Notes: generated from the sequence alone by a model not told the origin. A stretch of DNA of 58,706 bases from Levilactobacillus suantsaiihabitans (GCF_004745505.1 NZ_RKLX01000018.1:1-58706), one strand, 5' to 3'; positions 27,929 to 36,512 are shown, numbered from the stretch's first letter. A program made the numbers and translations.

Positions 27929-28762
27929 CTAGCTTTCTTTGGGAATATCAATAATAATGCGGTAACCGTCCGCGGTTTCTTCTTCTTTGGTGGTGAGCGT
28001 CATCCCGGCATCGCTGACCATCTTCACCGATTGGCGAATGGTGTTGACGGCCACGCGGGTATCGCCGGACACGCTGTGTTTGGTGACCTTACGCCGTCGT
28101 TTCTTCGGCCGCTGGTGCTTGGCGATCAGCGCTTCGGTCTCTTTGACGGTCAGCTGGTCGGCAAGTACCGTTTGTAGCATGGTCACTTGATCCGCATCGG
28201 CCAAGGCCAACAACGCGCGCCCGTGCCGTTCCGAAATCTGGCGGTTCAAAATGGCCGTCCGCACAGGTTCAGCCAACTTCAGCAGCCGCAGCTTGTTGGC
28301 CACGAACCCTTGGCTCTTGCCGATACCTTCCGCCAATTGGGCCTGCGTCAGGTGATTGAGGTCCATCAACTTCTGGTAGGCGTGGGCTTCTTCCACGGCC
28401 GACAATTCCTCACGTTGGAGGTTTTCGATCAGCGCCATGGAAGCCGTCTCGTCGTCATCCATCTTCTCTAAGATGGCGGGCACGGTGTCCCATTTGAGAC
28501 TGGAAACGGCCCGGAACCGCCGCTCACCCGCGATGATCTCGTAGTGATCGGCCTCATACTCCCGCAACACGATGGGCTGCAAGAGGCCGTGTTCTTGAAT
28601 CGTCTGAGCCAACTCGGCAATCGCCGTCTGGTCAAACCGTTGCCGTGGTTGGAACCGGTTCGGAATGATCTGGGCGACCGGAATCATCACCACGTTTTGC
28701 TTCACGGGATGGGCCGGACGTGTGGCCTTCTCCCGGTTATTTCCAAATAATGAAAATGGCAA
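27929..28762 (-). CDS. noc: Nucleoid occlusion protein Noc (ParB-like)
   Basis: 277 aa. It has the ParB fold (IIPNRFQPRQRFD, EIIAGERRFRAVSS, helix-turn-helix LTQAQLAEGIGKSQGFVANK), and its place between rsmG and parA is the usual one for noc. The N-terminus MPFSLFGNNREK is an amphipathic membrane-targeting sequence as in B. subtilis Noc. The late part is basic (KRRRKVTKHS) and it ends with IDIPKES. Noc binds its own sites, associates with the membrane and keeps the division septum off the nucleoid. I did not find a clear copy of the B. subtilis Noc-binding sequence in the window. Confidence 0.93.
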   Translation of the reverse strand: MPFSLFGNNREKATRPAHPVKQNVVMIPVAQIIPNRFQPRQRFDQTAIAELAQTIQEHGLLQPIVLREYEADHYEIIAGERRFRAVSSLKWDTVPAILEKMDDDETASMALIENLQREELSAVEEAHAYQKLMDLNHLTQAQLAEGIGKSQGFVANKLRLLKLAEPVRTAILNRQISERHGRALLALADADQVTMLQTVLADQLTVKETEALIAKHQRPKKRRRKVTKHSVSGDTRVAVNTIRQSVKMVSDAGMTLTTKEEETADGYRIIIDIPKES

Positions 28763-28781
28763 TTATCTTACCCCCATCCCA

Positions 28782-29510
28782 TTAATCTTCTAACGGTTCC
28801 CGGTTGGGTGTCCCGGCCTTCCGTGGGTAGCGCTTCGGTGTGTGCTTGACCTTGTCGATGACCACGATGTGGCGTGGGTCATTGGACTGCGGCAGGTTGA
28901 ACGCGTAATCGGCGTTCACCTGACCACCCAGCGTCGTGATGGCCGTTTGACTGACGGCCAACTCGTTAGCCGTTTGGGCCGCCTTCAAGGCGACGAACTG
29001 ACCACCGACCTTGACTAATGGCAGGCACAGTTCACTGAGAACGGACATCCGGGCCACCGCACGAGCCGTGACCAAATCAAAGCCCTCACGGTACTCGGCC
29101 CGTTTATTGCCAAATTCCTCGGCCCGGGCGTGATGGAACGCCACGCCGGTCAAATTCAACTTGGCTGCCAGCTCATTTAAAAACGTGATCCGCTTGTTCA
29201 GGGAATCCACGATGGTCACCTGAAGCTGCGGGAAGACGATCTTCAACGGCAATGACGGGAAACCAGCCCCGGCCCCCACGTCACACAACGTGAGCGGTGC
29301 CGTCCGCATTGCGGGCACGTAAAAAGCGGGGGTCAACGAGTCGTAAAAATGCTTCAGGTAGACTTCGGGCTCCGCCGTAATGGTCGTTAAATTCACGTGT
29401 TCGTTCGTGGCAACCAAGAACTGATAGTAGTCAGCAAATTGTTGCTGCTGTGTTGCGTTTAATTCGATGCCTTGCGCCGACAGCGCGGCACGAAATTCTT
29501 CAGGATTCAT
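28782..29510 (-). CDS. rsmG: 16S rRNA (guanine(527)-N(7))-methyltransferase RsmG (GidB)
   Basis: 242 aa. N-terminal helical part, then the SAM motif [20 protein letters not shown] (~residues 73-92), and [19 protein letters not shown] as motif II. It methylates G527 of 16S rRNA; loss gives low-level streptomycin resistance in other bacteria. It is the first gene of the rsmG-noc-parA-parB-DUF951-ychF-DUF1129 operon, whose gaps are all below 25 bp. Promoter -10 TATACT at 29561-29566. Confidence 0.96.
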   Translation of the reverse strand: MNPEEFRAALSAQGIELNATQQQQFADYYQFLVATNEHVNLTTITAEPEVYLKHFYDSLTPAFYVPAMRTAPLTLCDVGAGAGFPSLPLKIVFPQLQVTIVDSLNKRITFLNELAAKLNLTGVAFHHARAEEFGNKRAEYREGFDLVTARAVARMSVLSELCLPLVKVGGQFVALKAAQTANELAVSQTAITTLGGQVNADYAFNLPQSNDPRHIVVIDKVKHTPKRYPRKAGTPNREPLED

Positions 29511-29535
29511 GCAATATCTCCCTGTTCAGTTCTTT

Positions 29536-29566
29536 GTGAAACACAATTGTTTCACGTTTGAGTATA
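29536..29566 (-). promoter_or_regulatory. rsmG operon promoter with parS-like half-sites
   Basis: On minus, -10 TATACT (29561-29566) is followed at the expected start point by ACGTGAAACA and then TGTTTCAC. Each matches one half of the Firmicutes parS consensus TGTTTCACGTGAAACA, but the halves are in outward order. This may be a degenerate parS pair or a ParB/Noc-responsive operator. Confidence 0.4.
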
Positions 29567-29740
29567 CTTTACCTTACTTACGGACGAAACGCAACCGAAC
29601 TGATACGCCCAATTGCCCCTCGCCCTAGCGTCGTTTCCTATTATACCGAAAATCGCCGTCACATGAAACGTCTATCGGGAAACATTCCGGGATTGTTGGC
29701 GGGGTGATGAGCTGGTCTTTAGTGGCTGCTGGAGATTGGG

Positions 29741-29860
29741 CTGGCCGCCTTACCGTTACGTGAAACTCTGGGCTGGAACGCTGGGGAAGGGCCGCCCCGA
29801 GCCTGATGGAGCGGTCTCGGAGCTTGCTTTGAGCCGAAGCCCACGTCTCAAATGGCCTCA
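29741..29860 (+). repeat. Structured dispersed repeat, copy D (left unit, decayed)
   Basis: Starts CTGGCCGCCTTACCGTTAC, with GGAACGCTGGGG, CCGAGCCTGA/GGTCTCGG and GCTTTGAGCC..GTCTCAAA in order. The downstream stem b is lost. CTGGGCT at ~29770 can still pair with AGCCCAG near 29896. It lies between the rsmG promoter and the phosphoesterase gene. No right end. Confidence 0.7.
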
Positions 29861-30125
29861 TAGCCGAAACGTGCGCCAACAGCCTGCTGGTTCAGCCCAG
29901 TCAACATTGCCGCGACGGATGGTAGCCATTTCTGTGGTTGATAGATGAGTAGTTTATCTAATGGTTAGTTAAAGCCCCCATCTCGCAACTGGTTCATGGA
30001 ATCTAAAACCACCGCAATTGCTAATTAGAATATGGACAATCAATTATCACCAATTCATGCTGACTCATCGGAGACAACCAGGGCTGGCATGAACCTCTAG
30101 CACAGCGGCCATCTCGGCAGACAGT

Positions 30126-30168
30126 AAAACAGACACGTCCTCGTTGAACTCACGTTGAGGCGTGTCTG
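30126..30168 (-). terminator. Terminator of the phosphoesterase gene
   Basis: Minus-strand stem CAGACACG..CGTGTCTG followed by TTTTA. Confidence 0.85.
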
Positions 30169-30177
30169 GTGTTTGGT

Positions 30178-31059
30178 TTAGATTAAAGGTAACCCATTAC
30201 TGGTCCTGCGCTGGGGACTCAGCCGCGGACGGTGCTTGGCGAAACCCGTGTTGCCGACCGTGATTATGTCGATCACCGGTTGGCCCAGCAACAGCGGGTG
30301 GTTGGTGACGCTGGCCATCCCCCGCTGAATCGTGATGACGTTATAGCTAGTCGCGTCGTGGACCTCGTGGTGGTGCGGGTCTTGGCAGTCAATGTAGGTC
30401 GACGCCGAGGCCACCGTTGTCACCGGAATCGTGGTATCGACCAGGTAGCTGGCCCCAAAGTGGAGGTGGCCCGTGAAGATGCCGCCGATGTTGTGCCCGT
30501 GTAAAATGGCCAGCAGTTCCCGATTATTTTGCAACAAGGCGTAGCGCATCCCCCGTAGTGCCGGTGCGTCCAGCGGATGGTGAAGGAATAAGAAGGCCCG
30601 GCGTCGTGGGGCGAGGTGCAGATTTTTATTCAACCAGTCCAGTTGCTTGAGGTCCAGCCACCCGGCCTCCTTGTGGGCCTCCCACTTGGAATCCAGGAAG
30701 TAAAAGTCCATATTCTGGTAGACCTGCTTATAAGCATAGTACGGTTGGTGCGGTTCTTCTAAGTAGCCGACGTTAAAGGCTTCCCGGTCGTCCTGGTCGC
30801 CGAGAATCACCTGAATTGGTGCATGAAGTCGGGCTCCCTGCTGCTGCAAGTATTGGCGCAGCTGTGTATAGTCCTGGCTGGTCCCATCCGTGAGCAAGTC
30901 CCCGCTAATCACGATCAGGTCCGGCGCAATCTGCCGGTCTAACACGTCATCAAAAATACGCTGTAACTTCACGGCAGGCGGTAATTGCTGATGGTACTGC
31001 GGCTCCCGCCCTGCCGATAATTGTGGATCAGATAAATGAACGATTGTGAATTTATTCAT
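30178..31059 (-). CDS. Calcineurin-like metallophosphoesterase (CpdA/Icc type)
   Basis: 293 aa from the ATG at 31059 (MNKFTIVHLSDPQL), which has GGGGG just upstream; the frame runs 24 codons further without a signal. All motifs of the class III phosphodiesterase fold are visible: HLSDPQL (metal Asp/His block), VISGDLL, LGDQDD (variant of GNHD), LFLHHP and GHLHFGA (GHxH). Relatives hydrolyse 3',5'-cyclic nucleotides or other phosphodiesters; the true substrate is unknown. Cytoplasmic, with no signal peptide. Monocistronic with its own terminator. Confidence 0.88.
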   Translation of the reverse strand: MNKFTIVHLSDPQLSAGREPQYHQQLPPAVKLQRIFDDVLDRQIAPDLIVISGDLLTDGTSQDYTQLRQYLQQQGARLHAPIQVILGDQDDREAFNVGYLEEPHQPYYAYKQVYQNMDFYFLDSKWEAHKEAGWLDLKQLDWLNKNLHLAPRRRAFLFLHHPLDAPALRGMRYALLQNNRELLAILHGHNIGGIFTGHLHFGASYLVDTTIPVTTVASASTYIDCQDPHHHEVHDATSYNVITIQRGMASVTNHPLLLGQPVIDIITVGNTGFAKHRPRLSPQRRTSNGLPLI

Positions 31060-31242
31060 ACCCCCGTGGCCCCCATCAAAAGTAAGTCGCAACCACCGGG
31101 ACACCACCCGGTAACAGTCCCCGACTATCACTAAGTTAGGTCTAGCATACCGGATTGATGTAAATGTTTGATGTCAGACCTGTCAACATCTTGTAAAATT
31201 TTCGCCACCGCTGAGCAAAGTCAGCCATTGGTTTACTGACCG

Positions 31243-31282
31243 AAAAAATACCACGGTAAGGGGTCGGCTTCCGTGGTATTTT
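31243..31282 (-). terminator. Terminator of the 29-residue membrane peptide gene
   Basis: Perfect 9-bp stem ATACCACGG/CCGTGGTAT followed by six T on minus; it would also work partly on plus. Confidence 0.85.
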
Positions 31283-31296
31283 AGCGAATGAATCAA

Positions 31297-31386
31297 TTAA
31301 GGCCGCTTGGGTTTCCGGACAAAGAACAGCATCGGTAGCCACGTGACAATCAACAGGAGCAGTGTATCCGTATCCATGGCAGACAT
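31297..31386 (-). CDS. 29-residue hydrophobic membrane peptide
   Basis: ATG at 31386 with AGAGG 8-9 bases upstream. It encodes a peptide starting MSAMDTDTLLLLIVTWLP, with one membrane helix and a basic tail (FVRKPKRP). The stop is followed after 14 bases by a strong terminator, so the unit looks like a complete tiny gene. Size and layout (hydrophobic helix, charged C-terminus) recall type I toxins and small regulatory membrane peptides, but I recognise no family and see no antisense RNA promoter with confidence. It is not in frame with the 82-codon frame that overlaps it. Confidence 0.5.
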   Translation of the reverse strand: MSAMDTDTLLLLIVTWLPMLFFVRKPKRP

Positions 31387-31489
31387 GCAATCATCCTCTT
31401 TCCCTGATTTTCTTCAGCATACCAGAGTGATGTATCGTTTCTGTATGGAATACCTACACATTTGTGTAAAATTTTTCATGCGCCTAAGC

Positions 31490-31531
31490 CTACCGCGTTC
31501 CAGCCCCTATTGGGCGAGCTGTAGGCGGCCA
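31490..31531 (-). repeat. Structured dispersed repeat, copy E (right end only)
   Basis: Plus strand reads CCGCGTTCCAGCCCC..TGGGCGAGCTGTAGGCGGCCAA, the outer end of the element. It lies between the peptide gene and the hydrolase terminator. Confidence 0.6.
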
Positions 31532-31551
31532 ATTCCCGCAATTTTGGCCAA

Positions 31552-31590
31552 AAGAAAAGAGACCCCCAACCAAACGGCGGGCGTCTCTTC
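31552..31590 (-). terminator. Terminator of the nucleoside hydrolase gene
   Basis: Minus-strand AGAGACGCCC..GGGGGTCTCT followed by TTTCTTTT. Confidence 0.85.
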
Positions 31591-31601
31591 AATTTTACGA
31601 A

Positions 31602-32516
31602 CTAGTTCTTAATGGCACGAACTTCTTCGAGGAACCACTTGTTGAAGGCTTCAGCGTCGATATCCGTAGATACCTTAGCGTTGGTCTTGCCATCGTGGTA
31701 AGCCCCGCGGATGTCGCCGACCGTTTCCCCAATAGCTGGGCCATCGGTAACGACGTCGATCCACATATCTTCGGTCTTGATAGCTTCTGGGTGCAAGAGG
31801 TAGAAGATGGTGTTCACATCATGCATGGCAATCCCCTTGTCACTGTTGTCACCATCGTTGACGATGATGTCATGCAGCATCTTCCCAGTTTCGCTGATCT
31901 TTGGCAGTTCTTCGATGCTTTCGTGGGTCAAGAGCGCCTTCATGGTGATGTCCAAACCAACCATGACAATCGGAATCCCTGACTTGTAAACGATTGCGGC
32001 AGCGTCTGGGTCGGTGAAGACGTTAAATTCGGCGGCACTGGTCATGTTCCCTTTGCCCAGGGCACCACCCATGGCAACGATCCGGTCGATGTGGCTCTTC
32101 ACTTCTGGGTATTCGGAGAAGAGCAGTGCAATGTTGGTGTATGAACCGGTTGGCACCAAGGTGATGGGGTCTGGACTAGCCATGATTTCATCATGTAAGG
32201 CTTCAACGGCCGTCTTGTGTAATGGCTTTGGTAAGTCGGTTGGGAATTCGTAACCTGGCATCCCGGAAGCCCCGTGAATCCGAGCGGCATCTTCAAAGTC
32301 CTTGAACAATGGTTGTTCAGCACCAGCAGCGACTGGAATGTCTTGGTTGAAGAAACGCACGATCTTCAAGGCGTTGATGGTGGTCTTGTCGACCGTCACG
32401 TTACCAGCAACCGTCGTGATCAGCTTCAAGTCGATCTTCGGGTCGTTGATGGCCATGGTCAAGGCCGCTGCATCGTCAATACCTGGGTCAGTATCCATAA
32501 GAATTTTAATTGTCAT
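31602..32516 (-). CDS. Inosine/uridine-preferring nucleoside hydrolase
   Basis: 304 aa. The calcium-binding N-terminal motif is MDTDPGIDDAAAL, and the later block TTVAGNVTVDKTTINALKIV with AMGGALGKGNMT matches the IunH/RihA-C family. The reaction is hydrolysis of a ribonucleoside to free base and ribose. Cytoplasmic. It is the last gene of a co-directional nucleoside cluster (NupC-type transporter, NCS2 permease, hydrolase). Base preference (purine or pyrimidine) cannot be fixed from sequence alone. Confidence 0.93.
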   Translation of the reverse strand: MTIKILMDTDPGIDDAAALTMAINDPKIDLKLITTVAGNVTVDKTTINALKIVRFFNQDIPVAAGAEQPLFKDFEDAARIHGASGMPGYEFPTDLPKPLHKTAVEALHDEIMASPDPITLVPTGSYTNIALLFSEYPEVKSHIDRIVAMGGALGKGNMTSAAEFNVFTDPDAAAIVYKSGIPIVMVGLDITMKALLTHESIEELPKISETGKMLHDIIVNDGDNSDKGIAMHDVNTIFYLLHPEAIKTEDMWIDVVTDGPAIGETVGDIRGAYHDGKTNAKVSTDIDAEAFNKWFLEEVRAIKN

Positions 32517-32598
32517 GATAAATATCCTCCTAAATGAATTCGTTTTCGTTTAGCCGCGGGGCGGACCCGCCGCCAGTAAAACTCACTGTGACATTTTG

Positions 32599-33912
32599 CT
32601 AGAGCATTGCACTGAAGATGAGGTCTAGCAAGAATAACACGCCTAACAAGTAGACGGGCCAGGAAAGTTCTTTGCCCTTTCCTAACGCCAATTTCATAAC
32701 TGGGTAGCACACGAAACCAAAGGCTAACCCAGTGGAGATACTGTTGGTGAACGGAATCAGCACAATGATCAGAAAGGCTGGGAACCATTCAGAGAAGTCG
32801 GCCATCTTGATGCCGCCGATGGCTGCCATCATCAACGCCCCAGTGATAATGATCACGGGCGCAATGGCAGCGGACGGCACGTAGGCCAACAAGGGCACGA
32901 AGATGAGGGACAGCGCAAACAGGACGGCGGCAGTCAATGCCATGATCCCGGTCCGGCCCCCACTCTCAATGCCGGAAGCACTTTCGGCGGCAGCCACGGT
33001 CGGACTCGTGCCCAGGAAACTGGACAGAAAAGTCGTCACGGAGCTGCCCTCGAACGTCTTCTTGAACTTCTTGTGGTTGGGCAACAACCCTTGCAGCAGT
33101 CCCATGGACTCGAAGACCAGAATCATGGTCATCGAGAAGGCGGCTAGGATAAAGGGCGTGCTCAACCAGTGACTGAAGTCGTTTTGGAAGACGATTTTGT
33201 GGTACTGCCCTAACCGCGCCAAATCAACGGTTGGGGTGTCAGCGTCCTTCACACCGCAGAAGAAGGCCAGCAGGCTGGTGGCGATGATGGCGATAAAGAA
33301 GTTCCCCTTGATCTTGCGAATGTACAAGATGAGGCTGAGGACCAGGCCAAACAAAGCCAGTAACGGCGTGGGTTTGGTCAAATCCCCCAACACAATCAAC
33401 GAGGACTTCCCGGCCACGATCAGACCCGCCTTTTCCAGGCCAATTTCGACCAAGAAGAGCCCAATGCCGGCGGTGATCCCACTCTTCAGCGAATCCGGTA
33501 TGGCTTCGGAGAGAATCGTGGAGATCTTGGTGAAGGCGATTAACATGTAAATGAAACTAGCGACCGCAGCGATCCCTAAAGCTTCTTGCCAACTCAACCC
33601 CATGTTCACGACAATTGTGTACGTGAAGAAGGCGTTGACCCCCATCCCCGGGGTAAGGATGACTGGTGCGTTGGCCCACAGGCCCATGATCAGACACCCA
33701 ATCACCGACGAGAAGATGGTGGCAAAGACGCTGAGGTCGGTCGGAATGCCCGCATCCTTTAAAATCAGCGGGTTGACAATGATGATGTACGAGATGGCGA
33801 AAAAGCCAGTCACACCAGCAATCAGTTCGTTGCGGACGACATCCTTATGCCGCAGGGCTTCGCGTAACGTTAAGTTATTGGCGATATCAACCTGCGATTG
33901 TTGCTTACTCAT
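32599..33912 (-). CDS. NCS2-family purine base permease (PbuG/AzgA type)
   Basis: 437 aa with about 12-13 membrane helices. Family motifs: NPLILKDAGIP near residue 47, TPGMGVNAFFTYTIV (~87), AESASGIESGGRTG (~310), the last being the characteristic AzgA-like segment. It imports hypoxanthine, guanine or adenine by proton symport. ATG at 33912. It sits behind a 228-bp structured leader following the nucleoside transporter gene. With the hydrolase it gives base uptake and salvage. Confidence 0.92.
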   Translation of the reverse strand: MSKQQSQVDIANNLTLREALRHKDVVRNELIAGVTGFFAISYIIIVNPLILKDAGIPTDLSVFATIFSSVIGCLIMGLWANAPVILTPGMGVNAFFTYTIVVNMGLSWQEALGIAAVASFIYMLIAFTKISTILSEAIPDSLKSGITAGIGLFLVEIGLEKAGLIVAGKSSLIVLGDLTKPTPLLALFGLVLSLILYIRKIKGNFFIAIIATSLLAFFCGVKDADTPTVDLARLGQYHKIVFQNDFSHWLSTPFILAAFSMTMILVFESMGLLQGLLPNHKKFKKTFEGSSVTTFLSSFLGTSPTVAAAESASGIESGGRTGIMALTAAVLFALSLIFVPLLAYVPSAAIAPVIIITGALMMAAIGGIKMADFSEWFPAFLIIVLIPFTNSISTGLAFGFVCYPVMKLALGKGKELSWPVYLLGVLFLLDLIFSAML

Positions 33913-34141
33913 AAAAATCCCTATCTTTCGGTACGTCAGTTCGCGACATACAGACTTCCCGGGCTTTGCAACCGGATGGTCTCACGCACCCGGCTGGGTT
34001 TCACTCCCCGATTGGGAGAGGTCGGCACCCGTTTCGGACTGGCCAGGTTGATTCCCGTCAGTCGTAAGTGACACAGATAGCCCAGGAACAGAAGCCCCCG
34101 GGCTATCGCGTCAGCCCCATACGTGATGAGGCGTTATTTTT
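33913..34141 (-). promoter_or_regulatory. Structured leader of the NCS2 permease gene
   Basis: A perfect 8-bp stem GATAGCCC/GGGCTATC (34076-34107, 16-nt loop), without a T tract, lies behind the nucleoside transporter stop. Further on, CTCTCCC/GGGGAG and CCGGGT../CCGG pairings can form. No conserved purine-riboswitch core is visible. It could be a processed operon linker or a regulatory leader. Confidence 0.35.
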
Positions 34142-35401
34142 TTACCAAACGAACAGACCAACAATTCCGGCTGATAGCAAGGAAACCAGGATCCCGGAAA
34201 GTAACATGTAACCAACGTTCTTAGAAATAAGTTCGTTGTTTTCACGGTCAACGATCCCCTTGAAACAACCGATAATCATCCCAGTAGTTGAGAAGTTAGC
34301 GAATGAAGTCAAGAAGACAGTTAAGATGGCCCGGTAGTGATCGGAGAAGGCACCCGTGTTAATGGTTGAAGCAATCTTACCCATAACAACGAATTCGTTC
34401 GTAACCAACTTAGTCCCCATGTATTGGGCGAATTGGAAGGCGTCTGAGACGTTCAGACCCATTAACCATGCAAATGGGAACATGATGATCCCTAAGATGT
34501 GTTCCAAGGATAACCATGGGTTGAATAAACCAAGTAACTTATCGATCAAGGCAGCTAAGGCAACGAAAGCGATAACGTTAGCGGCAATGATCAAGATCAG
34601 ACGGCCGGCACCCAAGATAGAGTCACCCAAGAAGGAGAAGAAGGCTTCCTTCTTGCCATCGTCTTCAACGTCGCCTTCTTCAGCGGCAGCAGTGTTGGAC
34701 CCACCGATTTTGGCGATGGTATCTTCTTCTGGGGCCACTTCAACAGGGTTCAACATGTTGGTAACAATGATGGCGTTCAAGATGTTAATTGGAACGGCCG
34801 TCAAAACAAATTGACCTGGAACCATTTGGGTATATGCACCCAGAATGGAGGCAGTGATACATGACATGGACATCATGGCAAGGGTCAAGTTACGTTCCTT
34901 ACGCATGCTCTTTAATTGTAATTGAGAAACGGCTAAGGCTTCAGTGTTCCCTAAGAACATCATTTCAACAGAGAAGAAAGATTCGAACTTAGGTTGACCG
35001 GTGATGTAGGAAAGGCCACGCCCAACCCACTTGATGATCCAAGGCAATACCCCGATGTAAGTCAAGATATCGAACATTGGCACAACTAATAAGATTGGCA
35101 GCAATGAACTGGTAACGAAGTTCATTGACTTGGCCGTCCCACCGAATTCTGGGGTAACCCAGTTAGGTAAGGCGAAGACAATCCCTTGGTAGGCCACTTG
35201 GACTAACCAGTTGAACCCATCGGCAGCACCCTTAACGATGTCTTGCCCGATGGAGAAACTCGTGAAGAACCAAGCCAGAACCAAGTTAAGCACTAACACG
35301 ATCCCAGTGGACTTCCAGTTGATTTTTTTCTTGTTCTTGGAGAACAGGAATGCGATTGCGAGGTAAACAATTACCCCTAAAATATTGACTGCGACTAGCA
35401 T
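34142..35401 (-). CDS. nupC: NupC-type concentrative nucleoside transporter
   Basis: 419 aa, about 9-10 membrane helices. Signatures of the CNT family: GFNWLVQVAYQGIVFALPNW (N-terminal), FFSVEMMFLGNTEALAVSQ and SFANFSTTGMIIGCFKGI near the C-terminus (GxTE-like and NFS motifs bind nucleoside and cation). It imports nucleosides by cation symport. The cytoplasmic loop at ~235-255 is acidic (AAEEGDVEDDGKKE). ATG behind AGAGGT. A structured leader (35437-35611) precedes it. Confidence 0.93.
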   Translation of the reverse strand: MLVAVNILGVIVYLAIAFLFSKNKKKINWKSTGIVLVLNLVLAWFFTSFSIGQDIVKGAADGFNWLVQVAYQGIVFALPNWVTPEFGGTAKSMNFVTSSLLPILLVVPMFDILTYIGVLPWIIKWVGRGLSYITGQPKFESFFSVEMMFLGNTEALAVSQLQLKSMRKERNLTLAMMSMSCITASILGAYTQMVPGQFVLTAVPINILNAIIVTNMLNPVEVAPEEDTIAKIGGSNTAAAEEGDVEDDGKKEAFFSFLGDSILGAGRLILIIAANVIAFVALAALIDKLLGLFNPWLSLEHILGIIMFPFAWLMGLNVSDAFQFAQYMGTKLVTNEFVVMGKIASTINTGAFSDHYRAILTVFLTSFANFSTTGMIIGCFKGIVDRENNELISKNVGYMLLSGILVSLLSAGIVGLFVW

Positions 35402-35436
35402 TGGTCAAAATACCTCTTTCCGATATTATTCTTTGA

Positions 35437-35611
35437 TGTATGGACGTTTGCCATACAAAAGTTGACACGATGTGGCTGCAGAAATTATGTAACGCATAAC
35501 TTCTGTTACGAACGAACGATAACTCCCGTCGCAACAGCTGGATTTCAGTTAGGGACCATTAAATGGTGAAATTAACGGTGAATAATATCTGATACTGTGA
35601 TGCCTAACTGA
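35437..35611 (-). promoter_or_regulatory. Highly structured leader of nupC
   Basis: Three inverted repeats lie in the 286-bp gap: 35437-35443/35451-35457 (TGTATGG/CCATACA), 35479-35489/35495-35505 (11 bp, one mismatch, 5-nt loop) and 35545-35553/35603-35611 (TCAGTTAGG/CCTAACTGA, 49 bp apart, with an inner ACCATTTAATGGT). They are candidates for repressor operators or an unknown RNA switch. Confidence 0.45.
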
Positions 35612-35687
35612 CCTTTGCAACCCAACTGTTGTGCAGCGGAGCTTGGTACCCCCTCACCTCCCTTCAAGGTTCGTGCGATTTGAATTT

Positions 35688-36512
35688 TTATTGCGTAATC
35701 TCATTTAAAAAACTATGTCCGGCCGTGTGACTAGCCAAACCGAAATTCTCTAGGACCGTGGCGCCCACGTCGGCAAGCGTCCGCCGAATCCCCAGTGCGT
35801 GAACACTGGGCCGCGACGGCGAGTACGCCAACAGGGGCAAATACTCGCGGGTCGGGGTGGTGTCGCTAGCCGGATCATCGGCGTGCGTCGCCGTGACCAG
35901 CAACAAGTCGTTGGCTTCCAAGTCATGTTGGAACTGGGCCAAGTACTTGTCAGCGGCCACCAGCGCCTCACCAAAGGCTTGGCTATCCTGCTGCTCGCCA
36001 GCGAACCGGAAGTCCGGTAACATCACGTAGGTGAGTCCGGACGCCTTTTGGTTCAGCTGTTCAAAGAGAATGCGAAACGCATCTTGGTTGCTGCCAACCT
36101 GGTGGCGTTGGGCCGCGCTTTGCGTTTGCAGGTAGCTTTGAAATGGCCCTGCCAATGTCACGGCGTACCCGGCTAAGGGCAACGTCGTAAAGACGGTCTG
36201 CGTGCTGTTGACCCCGGCATAATCCCACATCTCGCGGAGCCCCGTGGCCCGGCGATTTCCTTGAGCCTGCACGTGCAGGCGGCCAAAGAAGCCGACCGGA
36301 TGATCAACGGGTGCGATGCCGACAAGTTGGTGGTCAACCCGAATATTTCCGAGTCCCAGCCGTTGTAATGTTGGGAGGTTTAGTTTACCCATCCAACTAA
36401 CCGCGACGTGGCCTAGCGTGTCAGCGCCGACCGATTGAAAGCGGTTTGCGTCGGGGGCTTCCCCCAATCCCAAGCCGGCAAAATCAATCACAAATATGCG
36501 ATGAAAGGCCAC
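35688..36512 (-). CDS. Phosphopentomutase-like protein, shortened and with lost metal ligands
   Basis: 274 aa against ~390 for DeoB. Clear DeoB features: VIDFAGLGLGEAPDA, VGADTLGHVA, LPTLQRLGLGNI, ATGLREMW (Thr region of the phosphorylated residue) and the end TREYLPLLAYSPS..LADVGATVLENF. The cap-domain region is strongly reduced. Metal sites are eroded: the usual ADHG reads ATHA, the usual DHTRE reads TPTRE, and the FDxxxGHR motif reads FRFAGEQQ. Catalysis as ribose-1/5-phosphate mutase is therefore doubtful. Start is GTG behind AAGGAG. It lies upstream of nupC on the same strand, so a regulatory or binding role in nucleoside use is possible (inference). Confidence 0.8.
   Translation of the reverse strand: MAFHRIFVIDFAGLGLGEAPDANRFQSVGADTLGHVAVSWMGKLNLPTLQRLGLGNIRVDHQLVGIAPVDHPVGFFGRLHVQAQGNRRATGLREMWDYAGVNSTQTVFTTLPLAGYAVTLAGPFQSYLQTQSAAQRHQVGSNQDAFRILFEQLNQKASGLTYVMLPDFRFAGEQQDSQAFGEALVAADKYLAQFQHDLEANDLLLVTATHADDPASDTTPTREYLPLLAYSPSRPSVHALGIRRTLADVGATVLENFGLASHTAGHSFLNEITQ

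Noticed and set aside
31142-31390. 82-codon minus frame starting MHVCHGYGY
   Set aside because: It runs through the terminator at 31243-31282; the overlapping 29-codon frame has the better ribosome site and ends before the terminator.
33913-34141. Purine riboswitch before the NCS2 permease
   Set aside because: The conserved purine-riboswitch core and three-way junction segments are not visible.
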